Part shown: positions 1-7,800 of the stretch, in pieces
How positions within the stretch are numbered: the first letter of the stretch is position 1
Layout of the letters: every line of letters starts with the position of its first letter
Assembly: GCA_910583555.1 (NCBI GenBank)
Contig: CAJTXO010000035.1
Span: 1 to 19,113 of the forward strand
DNA length: 19,113 nucleotides
Source of the DNA: an uncultured Eubacterium sp.
GTDB taxonomy: Bacteria; Bacillota; Clostridia; Lachnospirales; Lachnospiraceae
Direction: 5' to 3'
Translations under genes and position numbers: made by a program
The notes under the pieces: model-generated
The model's input: only the letters and a program-made list of their open reading frames with translations
Told to the model about the DNA's origin: nothing
Databases searched by the model: none

Positions 1-40
1 TTTTTGAACTGATAATACTAAAAATCCTGCACTTATTATA

Positions 41-124
41 ACAAATTTCATGGGGATTGTGTTATGAAAACTGTTTTTTTCTGCTGTTTTGCGAGAAAAA
101 ATTATTATTATTCAGCAAACCCTA
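41..124. repeat. 84-bp direct repeat, copy 1
   Basis: This stretch recurs in the same orientation at 761-844 with three single-base differences (at 56, 94 and 109) and no gaps. It contains a T-rich run and an A-rich run that can pair (TTTTTTCT with AGAAAAAA) around a short loop. The repeat starts at ACAAATTT and ends at CCCTA; similarity stops abruptly on both sides. A short reading frame begins at ATG 64 but has no convincing ribosome site, so I do not call it a gene. Function is unknown; it may be a recombination scar or a small dispersed element. Confidence 0.9.
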
Positions 125-288
125 AGTAGGCTTTTCTTTTCGGAAAGTAAAAAGCATATAGAGTATCATTACATAAGAAACCACTTTTTTAAGATGTCCA
201 CAGAGATATGAGCATCGGATTCTGGTAGCCAAAATCCATTTTATATTTTTTCTAAGAACTAATTATAGAAGCGCATTGAATAATATGT
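125..288. other. AT-rich stretch without a recognisable gene
   Basis: Between the first 84-bp repeat and the small toxin promoter I see no reading frame with a ribosome site, no terminator and no RNA gene that I recognise. It is AT-rich and may be a remnant of displaced DNA. Confidence 0.5.
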
Positions 289-323
289 TACAATTATTTT
301 GTTGCTCACCGATACCCGCAACA
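286..323 (+). promoter_or_regulatory. Extended -10 promoter and 5' stem-loop of the small toxin gene
   Basis: TG at 286-287, one base, then TACAAT at 289-294 form an extended -10 element; no good -35 is visible. The predicted transcript start is near 300-301, exactly where a 6-bp stem begins: TGTTGC (300-305) pairs with GCAACA (318-323). A 5'-terminal stem-loop just ahead of a strong Shine-Dalgarno sequence is a usual feature of type I toxin mRNAs, where it slows translation or protects the RNA. The promoter is inferred from sequence only. Confidence 0.5.
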
Positions 324-339
324 GGGAGGAGGTGTCTGA

Positions 340-438
340 ATGGAAGTTGTAATCTCTTTTTTTGTTACTGTCGTGGGTGGTGTGGTTTGCCACTGCATCA
401 TCAAATGGTTAGACAGTGACGACAAAGGCAACAAATAG
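340..438 (+). CDS. Small hydrophobic peptide, probable type I toxin (Fst/Par-like layout)
   Basis: A 32-residue peptide starting at ATG 340, preceded by a very strong ribosome site (GGGAGGAGG at about 324-332). Residues 2-22 form one hydrophobic membrane-spanning segment; the end is charged (KWLDSDDKGNK). This build, one helix followed by a W-L-D and acidic/lysine tail, resembles Fst-family and related type I toxins of Firmicutes, which insert in the membrane when not silenced by an antisense RNA. The surroundings support this: a convergent antisense promoter at 558-586, a shared hairpin at 474-511, and a repeat of the start region at 526-548. A non-toxic small membrane peptide is the alternative. 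The peptide family is inferred from architecture, not from a database match. Confidence 0.75.
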   Translation: MEVVISFFVTVVGGVVCHCIIKWLDSDDKGNK

Positions 439-440
439 CC

Positions 441-460
441 TAGTGGGTTCTTTGCCACTA
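441..460. repeat. Small inverted repeat after the toxin stop
   Basis: TAGTGG (441-446) pairs perfectly with CCACTA (455-460) around an 8-base loop, immediately after the toxin stop codon. It could add 3' structure to the toxin mRNA. Confidence 0.45.
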
Positions 461-473
461 TAAAAGACAAGAA

Positions 474-511
474 GAATCCCCAAACTGTACGGCAATACGG
501 TCTGGGGATTC
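474..511. terminator. Shared hairpin, probable bidirectional terminator
   Basis: A 16-bp stem pairs 474-489 with 496-511 around the loop CGGCAA (490-495), with only wobble-type departures. The outer arm is GAATCCCC/GGGGATTC. On the minus strand it is followed by a T-rich tail (TTCTTCTTGTCTTTT), a reasonable terminator for the antisense RNA; on the plus strand by ATTCTTTTG, a weaker tail for the toxin mRNA. Convergent toxin and antitoxin RNAs meeting at one terminator is typical of Par-type loci. Confidence 0.7.
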
Positions 512-525
512 ATTCTTTTGTCCAA

Positions 526-548
526 ATGGACTTGTAATCTCTTTTTTG
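526..548. repeat. Repeat of the toxin start region (antisense pairing site)
   Basis: Forward bases 526-548 read ATGGA, then nearly the same 16-base core TTGTAATCTCTTTTTT found at 347-362 within the toxin start region (340-364). In the minus-strand transcript this becomes a segment complementary to the toxin start codon and first codons. Confidence 0.75.
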
Positions 549-557
549 CCTATTGGC

Positions 558-586
558 ATTATAGCATATGCAGAAATCTTTTTCAA
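558..586 (-). promoter_or_regulatory. Strong sigma-A promoter for the antisense RNA
   Basis: Read on the minus strand, TTGAAA (581-586) is separated by exactly 17 bases from TATAAT (558-563). No protein gene follows in this direction, so the likely product is the short RNA at 462-551. An antitoxin promoter stronger than the toxin promoter is expected for type I systems. Confidence 0.75.
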
Positions 587-621
587 TATGCTTATCACAA
601 AATTCCTTTCTGGTATCATCC

Positions 622-760
622 AAGTGTCAAAATCATATATAAACAGTCTTATCTCGTCCTATGTTTGATTCCCTGAGAGTATATGTGTATTTTCCTTTTC
701 GTTTACTTTCGTACCATCGCATGTGATCTCAGTCTAGATGGTGATGTCTGTATCTATTAT
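622..760 (-). pseudogene. Decayed fragment of the 1054-residue carrier gene
   Basis: These 139 bases align without gaps to 6913-7051, the part of the large carrier gene encoding about residues 338-383, at a constant offset of 6291. I count 11 mismatches by eye (about 92% identity). Read in the parent frame, two stop codons (both TAG) interrupt it, so it cannot code. Similarity ends exactly at 760, and the second 84-bp repeat begins at 761. It is a relic of another copy of the carrier gene, or of a rearrangement that carried a piece of it here. Confidence 0.9.
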
Positions 761-844
761 ACAAATTTCATGGGGGTTGTGTTATGAAAACTGTTTTTTT
801 CTGCTGTTTTGCGGGAAAAAATTATTATCATTCAGCAAACCCTA
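761..844. repeat. 84-bp direct repeat, copy 2
   Basis: Second copy of 41-124, with 81 of 84 positions identical. Its left end abuts the carrier-gene fragment with no spacer. The two copies enclose the type I toxin-like locus and that fragment. Confidence 0.9.
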
Positions 845-940
845 CTTATTTGTTTCAAACTTCCACCTCTGCTAGCAGCCAAATTATCTCATCTTTACCC
901 AGTATTTCATTAAAAAGTTGTAAAGTGGTGAATAATTTAA

Positions 941-1465
941 TTATAGCAATTTAAAAACTTCACACTTCAACTGATTTTCATTCAATTTTTCTATGTTTAA
1001 AAAGGCAAAACTTATTATTTCCATTACTTTTTGAAATGCCGTATAACTTGATCCCACTTCATCAAATGCACCGCCGATTATTTCTATCGTACCACACGGA
1101 AGGTTTCCATTACAGAGATAAAAAAAATCTTCTATAGCATCCACGAACTCTTTATTTAACCCAACATGCACAGATTCATTAAAAGGTATTACCTTTGATT
1201 TGTAAGTCACTCTTTCTTTACCAAACCTAATAAATATATCTGTTATTGATGATGATTTTGGGGTATACTTCATACATACCATTGCATAATTACTAGCGTG
1301 ATGCGGATTCAATCTTGCTTCAATACAAATGGTACCAGCATACCAATCAATATCACACGCATTTGAACTCAGATGCAACACTTTCTGACTCACACAATGA
1401 AATGGCTCTTCATCCTTCCAAATACATACTTTTTTTGTCTCTTTTTCATTTTCAAACAAAAACAT
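941..1465 (-). CDS. Probable immunity protein of the adjacent toxin-like gene
   Basis: A 174-residue soluble protein with no signal peptide and no family that I recognise. I choose ATG 1465: the toxin stop codon ends at 1468, the gap is 2 bases, and AGAGAGG inside the last toxin codons serves as ribosome site, which implies translational coupling. A TTG start at 1489 would add eight residues within the toxin end and is less likely. Position directly 3' of a modular toxin-like protein, small size and AT-rich composition matching the toxin tip are the classic signs of an immunity gene. The function is inferred from context alone. No terminator is evident between it and the repeat at 844. Confidence 0.6.
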   Translation of the reverse strand: MFLFENEKETKKVCIWKDEEPFHCVSQKVLHLSSNACDIDWYAGTICIEARLNPHHASNYAMVCMKYTPKSSSITDIFIRFGKERVTYKSKVIPFNESVHVGLNKEFVDAIEDFFYLCNGNLPCGTIEIIGGAFDEVGSSYTAFQKVMEIISFAFLNIEKLNENQLKCEVFKLL

Positions 1466-1467
1466 AC

Positions 1468-2649
1468 CTAATTCCTCTCTAACCCCCAAAATTCAAACCA
1501 ACTGCTGTTAAAAAATTCTGGGTATTGTTTTATAACCTCAGGATGATAAAGATTAAATTCTGTTGCACTATAATATACTTTCGCAGCTTCATGAGCATTT
1601 TTATAATTCATTCCATTCCTCATCATGTTTGATTCATACATCTCATGTGCATAAAAATCCAAATCAGCCCCATTGATTTTTTTATTGTCTTTTAATGCCA
1701 TCTCCAATCTATAAATCATAGCATCATTGAACTCACTTGCCATGTCACCGGATAAATGATGCTTTATAGTACTTAAATCTGCTTCTGAAACATACTCTTC
1801 CTTCCCCCATAAAGATGTTTTATTTTTTGGAACATAACTATCACTTCCGCCAATGAATCCACTCCCTCCACCTCCACCAACAGTAGAACCAGTTCCTTCC
1901 CCACTACCACTTTCGCCCGTACCACTTCCACCATTTCCCTCTGTTCCCCCACCTTCAGAAGATCCTCCCGTTCCTGTCCCCTCTCCGGTTCCAACCCCGC
2001 CAGAACCGCCTATACCTCCCTCGCCCGTTCCGCCGTTTCCACCACTTTCCCCATTACCAGTTCCGCCATTACCGCCTTCTCCACCGCCATTCCCGCCAGC
2101 TTCACCCTCGCTTCCGACATTCCCCTCGCCTTCTGTTCCTCCCGTCGTTCCTCCCGAGATCTTCCCCAGCGCATAATCGAACATCGCCATATACATAACC
2201 AGTTCGGCCAGATCGATCGTCGTTTCCAGAAACTCCCGCAGGATATACTCATCTCCGGAGGCATTCCCCGAAGCATACTGCATCACCGCGTCGATCATGG
2301 CGCCTGCCCGTTCTGTCATGGACACCAGCGACACCAGCGTTATGAGCATGCAGACGATATAGTAAATCTGCATGAGCAGGATCGCGCCAAAAAACGCCGA
2401 GATCAGGCTTCCCACCATGATGGAGAGCAGCGCGATCATAGCAATCTGCGCAATGATCGCACAGATTCCCGCGATCGTCACCGCCGTACTCGTCGATCCA
2501 CCGGACAGTCCCCCGCTGATCATGTACTCCCCGGCCCCGGTCTCCGGGTTCAGGATGAGGTAACCGGTACCCTCCCAGTCGTCCCATTCCATCCCGCGCT
2601 CCGGGATGATCACCGTCAGCCCCCTGTTTACCGCAGACTTCACCGCCAA
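1468..2649 (-). CDS. Toxin-like protein: membrane segment, Gly-rich linker, variable C-terminal domain
   Basis: A 393-residue protein if begun at TTG 2649, which overlaps the upstream stop by 10 bases; AAGGA lies just ahead. Residues 1-50 (IIPERGMEWDDWEGTGY ... GEYMISGG) resemble a tail that, from memory, follows transglutaminase-like domains in long Clostridia proteins, so this may be the detached 3' part of the 748-residue gene. Residues 55-110 hold two hydrophobic segments. Residues 166-270 are almost only Gly, Ser, Thr and Glu. Residues 276-393 form a separate domain with candidate polar residues H335-E336, H353 and H369-P370 and the ending SSWFEFWGL. I read it as a polymorphic toxin with a C-terminal effector of unnamed activity. 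The tip is visibly more AT-rich than the rest. Confidence 0.7.
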   Translation of the reverse strand: MAVKSAVNRGLTVIIPERGMEWDDWEGTGYLILNPETGAGEYMISGGLSGGSTSTAVTIAGICAIIAQIAMIALLSIMVGSLISAFFGAILLMQIYYIVCMLITLVSLVSMTERAGAMIDAVMQYASGNASGDEYILREFLETTIDLAELVMYMAMFDYALGKISGGTTGGTEGEGNVGSEGEAGGNGGGEGGNGGTGNGESGGNGGTGEGGIGGSGGVGTGEGTGTGGSSEGGGTEGNGGSGTGESGSGEGTGSTVGGGGGSGFIGGSDSYVPKNKTSLWGKEEYVSEADLSTIKHHLSGDMASEFNDAMIYRLEMALKDNKKINGADLDFYAHEMYESNMMRNGMNYKNAHEAAKVYYSATEFNLYHPEVIKQYPEFFNSSWFEFWGLERN

Positions 2650-4886
2650 AGCGTATCCTTGTCCGCGCTGACTCTGGTTATGTTCTCATTATAACTTTTC
2701 CCATTCAGGGTGACAAGGTCTATTCCCTCTTTTTTTGCCCGCTCAAAAATACTCATCGTCGAAATGCAGTCCTGGCCGGTATACTCATTCCAGATCACAT
2801 CCTCAAAGCGGGAGGCTGCCATGCCGTACGCAAACGAATAGGCAACACACGCCTCATCGTCCAGACGGAGCGATGTGCGGCTGTGTACATCCATGTCAAC
2901 ATCAATGCACAGCGAACCCTCCTGGATCCCCACGACACGCCCCAGGGCACGGATGCTCTGCACCTCATATTCCGTGATCCCCACGCTCAAGTTCCGCACC
3001 GACACGATCTCATCCGCCTCCGCCAGCAGCCGGTTCACCACATCGGTCTGGGCAAAATACATCGTTCCGGCATACTTTAACAGGGCGCCCAGATATTCAT
3101 CCGTATACGCCGTATCGGTATTTACCCGGTCTTTGACTGCCTCCGCTTCCAGGCGTGCCTTTTCCAGCTCCGCCGGGGTAATGCTCTGCGTATCAAGGGA
3201 AAACTGGTACAGGGAACCTGCCGTCACGCGGTTGTCGCTCGAATAGGAAGTATTGCCGGAAAACACATCCATTCTCATATTTTCCGAACTTCCCAGATAA
3301 ACTGCCTCCCCTTCTGCCATGACCTGCCCGTCGATTTTCAGGACGGGTACCATCTGCACCTGGTCAGCAGCAGCGCGGAAGATCCCTCCCGCCTGGCGGA
3401 TCCGGTCTCCGTCCGCTTCTGTCGCGGGACGGTATTCCAGAACGACACGTTTTCCATACAGTTCACTGGACGTATACGTACCTAACACCGCATTTCCCAC
3501 CGTTATGCGGAGGCGGTCACTCTGCCCGTCATCGATCTTTTCATAACAATCCACATCTTCTACTGGATAAGGCAGTGATAATGGAAGATACGCCACGGCC
3601 TGCTCCCTGATCTTTTTGCGGACCCCGTACATGCCTTCCGCCTTTTCTGAGACTTCCTTATTGGCCAGAAGACTGTCCAGCATATCCGTTCTGCCCTGCT
3701 TGTACTGCTCCAGCATGGCTTTTCCATTAATCCCCAGCCCTTCGCCGTCATCGTAAATATTTTTCCCGGTGTCCTCATACTGTTTAAAGCTGACATCCAG
3801 ATCGATCCACCGTTTTTTCCCACTGTTCTTACCAGCTCCCCGGTAATCCCCGTAAGGCACGAGCGTTCTCACCCATGTGTGGCGGATGCTGACTCCCACC
3901 GGTTTTCCGCCTGCCACCAAAAGCGTAGATTTTTTGCCGCCCAGCGCAAGCGCGTTTGCCGCCGCGGTTACATTACCGGCCCCTGTAAGCGCCATCGCCT
4001 GGTCCGGATCCAGAAGGATATCTCCCTCCGCATAAACAGCTTCATATCCGAGATAACGGAGCATGGCGATCAGTACACTTGCCTGGTCCACGTCATTTCC
4101 TGAAAGGGCATCAAATGCTGCTATGGCACCCTTCCGGCTGCCGCAGTAGTTTTCATACTGAAGCGTATTTTTTAATTCATTGTAGACGGCCAGAGGCGTC
4201 TTTAACTCATCCGCCTTTGCTTTCATGGCTTCGGAAAGGGCTGCCGGCCCTTCGGTTAAAAGATTTTTTCTGCCGGCGGTTTTCTGCTCCCCACTAGGCG
4301 TGCTGTCCACTTCCCCCGCAGCTCTTTCCATTTTCTCCGTGGCGGCCTCGAAAGACTCGACTTTCCTGGTTTCCACGTCTGGCTCTTCCCCTTCGATGAG
4401 CTGATCGCCATACGTATGCACGGAGTCCGGTTCTTCCATATACTGGCGGAAAAGGTCCATCTTTTGTTCCCTGTCGTTGAGATTTACATTCTCCAGTTCT
4501 TTGGCCTGATGAAGCACCGTTTCGATCCTGCCCTGGTAATCCTTATCCTTTTCACCTTCTGTCCCGTTATAAACAGACTGGTATTTCACAAGTGTTTCGC
4601 GGAAACCCTGCAGGGCGTCCGCAAAGGCAGCATCATCCCCGGTTGAAGCCTCCAGCTTTTCATAGGCAGTCTGCAAGGCCAAGGCAGCTTCCTCGATCGG
4701 TTCTGCCGGGATCCTGTCCATTGCCGTATCCACCTGGATCGTTTTCACACTGGCGCCCGTTTCGCTGCTGACACCTGTTTCACTTTTCCCACAGCCATCC
4801 ACACTCACAATCACGATGGCTACTACAAGTATCATCGCAATCGTCTTACATGACAGCTTGGCTTTATTAAAAAAATTACTCTTCAT
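2640..4886 (-). CDS. Membrane-anchored protein with transglutaminase-like domain
   Basis: A 748-residue protein starting at ATG 4886, with GGAGAGGG in the 11-base gap after the 1054-residue gene. Residues 14-29 are a hydrophobic anchor; C32 follows V-D-G, a poor lipobox, so lipidation is doubtful. Residues 45-225 are charged and helical. Residues about 228-375 match a transglutaminase-like fold: the helix GNDVDQASVLIAMLR (263-277), H336 in HTWV, and D362/D364 in WIDLDVSFKQY. The catalytic Cys expected near D265 is absent, so the domain is probably a binding module or inactive. The rest has no named family. The end (TGQDCISTM ... DKDTLWR) stops where related proteins appear to continue into the sequence of the next gene, pointing to a frameshift. 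Confidence 0.75.
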   Translation of the reverse strand: MKSNFFNKAKLSCKTIAMILVVAIVIVSVDGCGKSETGVSSETGASVKTIQVDTAMDRIPAEPIEEAALALQTAYEKLEASTGDDAAFADALQGFRETLVKYQSVYNGTEGEKDKDYQGRIETVLHQAKELENVNLNDREQKMDLFRQYMEEPDSVHTYGDQLIEGEEPDVETRKVESFEAATEKMERAAGEVDSTPSGEQKTAGRKNLLTEGPAALSEAMKAKADELKTPLAVYNELKNTLQYENYCGSRKGAIAAFDALSGNDVDQASVLIAMLRYLGYEAVYAEGDILLDPDQAMALTGAGNVTAAANALALGGKKSTLLVAGGKPVGVSIRHTWVRTLVPYGDYRGAGKNSGKKRWIDLDVSFKQYEDTGKNIYDDGEGLGINGKAMLEQYKQGRTDMLDSLLANKEVSEKAEGMYGVRKKIREQAVAYLPLSLPYPVEDVDCYEKIDDGQSDRLRITVGNAVLGTYTSSELYGKRVVLEYRPATEADGDRIRQAGGIFRAAADQVQMVPVLKIDGQVMAEGEAVYLGSSENMRMDVFSGNTSYSSDNRVTAGSLYQFSLDTQSITPAELEKARLEAEAVKDRVNTDTAYTDEYLGALLKYAGTMYFAQTDVVNRLLAEADEIVSVRNLSVGITEYEVQSIRALGRVVGIQEGSLCIDVDMDVHSRTSLRLDDEACVAYSFAYGMAASRFEDVIWNEYTGQDCISTMSIFERAKKEGIDLVTLNGKSYNENITRVSADKDTLWR

Positions 4887-4897
4887 ATTCCCTCTCC

Positions 4898-7800
4898 TTA
4901 TTCAAACGTGAAATAACTGCCCTGCAGTTGTATCCTCTTGGCTATGATCGTTCCTTTTATCTTCGTATTACAGGTCTGTATCGTCACCGTTCCTTCCAGC
5001 GCGTAAATAATCCCGTTCACACTTAAATCTGTCGTGTTGATCGTGATATTTCCCTTGCGGGAACATAGGATCCTTTGTTTTTCAGAATCTTCTCCTATGC
5101 GGACCTGCCCCGCGTTGATGCTGATATCCTGTTCGGAAACGAGTGACCCGTCCATCTCTACCAGATTGGTATACATCGAGGAAGTGTTCTGGCAGTAAAC
5201 ATCGTCCTTATATTTTACACATTCTGAAAACAGGAATAACTCTTTCTCTTTCGCGTAGTTTTTCACAGGTTCCACAAAGAACTGTTCCACATCCGGGATG
5301 AGCGGCGCTTCCGTATTTTCCAGTTTTTCTTTCATATCAATGATCCAACCGTAAGCCTGCACATTACCACCCGCCATCACACGGGAAGCGGCGTTTAGTA
5401 TGGAACCGTTAAACATCAGATTCTGCCTTGCGTAAATGGATTTCTGCACCGTCGCCTGACAGCATCCGATCTGGATGTCGCCATCGGTGGAATACAGGGA
5501 AAAGTCAATTTCTTTTGGCTTGACCTCCTCTGTCACGAGAAACTCAGCCGCGTGACTCGACAGGAGTTCTCCTTCTTCCCATATTTCTGCTGTCACTGTG
5601 TAGGTGCCCGCCGAAAACTCGTCCGTCTCCAGACTCCTCTCCTGAATCTGTTTTCCCTTCGCACGGAACTGATCAAGTTCTGTCGAAAATTGTGCTACCG
5701 TTTTTCCGTCTGCGTTTTCGATCCGTATCCGCTCCACAAGTCCGTTCTTTACTGAATTCGTACTTGTATTACGGATGATGTCCCGGATGAAGATCTCCTC
5801 GCCGCGCTTTGGCGAAGACGGCGTTACCGATAATTCATTTTTCAGATCTCCGTCGGGCCTGATGCGAAAGGCACGTTCTGTCCGGCATGTTTCCCCGTTT
5901 CTGTTTTCCCACACCACACAGGCCTTATATGTACCTGACATCCGCTCCCCGGTGTTCCACACGTACGATTGGTCCCATGACTGTTCCAGCTTCACGGCAT
6001 CATCCAGGGTTTCAACCATCACGCCCTGCTCATCACAGATACTGACTGTTCCCGTGATTTCTCCTGCCTGATTTAAAACTTCTGCCTGTACATGTATGGT
6101 TACATCCTGCTCCGCTTCATACTCTTCCCCGTCCAGTGTAAGTTCTGTCTGGATACATTCTTTTTGCCTTTCCTCCGCCTGACGATACGCATAGAGGAAC
6201 AGATCGTCCATTGCTTTTTTCGAATATAAAGCCCCGTTCATCTGAAAATAGAACTCCCATGTCATGCCGCTTCCGATTACCAGTCCGTCTCCTAGCGGGT
6301 ATTCCGCCAAAGTAGGATGATGGTTCGCATCGGCAATAATGACATTCGCCCCGTCTGGCAGCGTATCTTTCACGAGATAATTATGGCTCGCATAACTGCC
6401 GCGCAGATCGGACGATTGAAGTTTAATGCCGTCGCTGAAACCGCCGCACACGACTGGATGCTCTTGATCAACCACCTCGTTCTGCGTTACATTTTGATGC
6501 CTCATCTCTACCCCGCCTGGAAGTTTTACGTAACTTTTTCCGCCCACGTGCCCTTCAGAACAGTTTCCATAGAGAAGAACGCCTCCCTGGCGGACATATT
6601 CCGTAAGCTTCGCGTCCATTTTGGCAAGCTGGTTATAGGATCCGCTATCCTGATCATTAGCAATGATCATCAATTGATAACTGCTGAGATCCATCTCCCC
6701 TGCTTTGGACACACTCACTTTATCGAATGGCAGTTCCAACTGGTTTAAAAGCCTGGTATTGGAGGAACAATTCCACGGAAGAACTGTTTCGATTAGGCAG
6801 ATATCGATTCCCTCCCCTTTCGGGATTACCCGTAACTTCTGCGAATCAGACCCCAGCTTTCTGCCCTCTTCATCATAAATAACAGAATCAATATGGTAGA
6901 TGCAGGTCTGGGAAGTGTCAAAATCATATATAAACAGTCTTGTTTCGTCCTCTGTTTGATTCCCTGAAAGCGTATATGTATTTTCCTTTTCGTCTACTTT
7001 CGTACCATCGCATGTGATCTCAGTCTGGATGGTGATGGCTGTATCCATTATAGCTGAATAGCTGAGACAAAGACGAACGTCAACTTTTCCGTCATTCCCA
7101 GCATACAGCACTTCTGTTCCGGGTATGAGGCGGCACTCATCAATTCCTAACTTTCTTTTGACTGCCTCCTTTACCGTTTTCAGACATTCCAACGCGAGAC
7201 ATGTATGTTCCACGCTTCCTTCAAAACTTCCGTCTTCCCTCTGTCTGTTTTCCAGCAGTTCTATTTTATCTTCCATATGAGCCAGTTTATTGTTTTGTGC
7301 CAAAAGCATCCAACTCTTTAATACATACTCATAATTGGAGGAATTTAATTTTTCTCCACTATGATCGACGGCTTCCTGATATAATGTTTCATACTTTGCC
7401 AGTAATTTTTTCTTTTCTGGTCCTTTCCCGGCGCGGTCCAAAAGGAAGCGCAGAATATCAATCTTCTGCCCTTTGACCATTTCTTCCTCTGACAAATCTA
7501 ACGTTTCCGCAAAGTACTGTTTCAATCGCTCCGTTTCTATGGAGTTCGTATCCACGAGGTTCGTGTTCACACTGGCGCAGTTAATAGCTACCAGGTAACT
7601 ATCATACGCTTCGCTCACGTAATTTTCATCCAGACCAAATCCGCCATCCGGATTCTGCATGGAAAAAAGCGTATGGAATGCGGCATTATCTCCTGTCGCC
7701 CCGAAATACCGTGCCATCCAGTCTGTGTTGGCAACCTTCTCGATCTGCCCGAAATAACGGTTCAACTCCTCTGGGCGTAACACATCATATATATTAAAGA

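Larger units (their letters stand above)
462..551 (-). ncRNA. Predicted antisense RNA antitoxin, about 90 nt
   Basis: A near-perfect sigma-A promoter on the minus strand (558-586) should start a transcript near 551. It would run through the complement of the start-region repeat (526-548), then through the hairpin at 474-511, and end in the T-rich stretch read from 473 to 461. Because forward bases 526-548 copy the toxin region 340-364 (ATGGA, then TTGTAATCTCTTTTTT), the RNA is complementary both to the toxin start codon region and to the toxin 3' hairpin. This two-site pairing scheme is the one known for Fst/Par RNA II. Boundaries are estimates. Confidence 0.65.

Noticed and set aside
64..126. 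Short frame MKTVFFCCFARKNYYY in the 84-bp repeat, copy 1
   Set aside because: The ribosome site is poor, and the second copy does not share its end, so the conserved unit is more likely a DNA repeat than a gene.
1853..2176. Proline-rich plus-strand frame of 107 codons
   Set aside because: It is the antisense image of the Gly-rich linker of the toxin-like gene; low complexity keeps several frames open. No ribosome site supports it.
2636..2660. Programmed -1 frameshift between the 748- and 393-residue genes
   Set aside because: The direction fits, but no X-XXY-YYZ slippery site is present and re-pairing of the tRNAs would be poor. A deletion or reinitiation explains it better.
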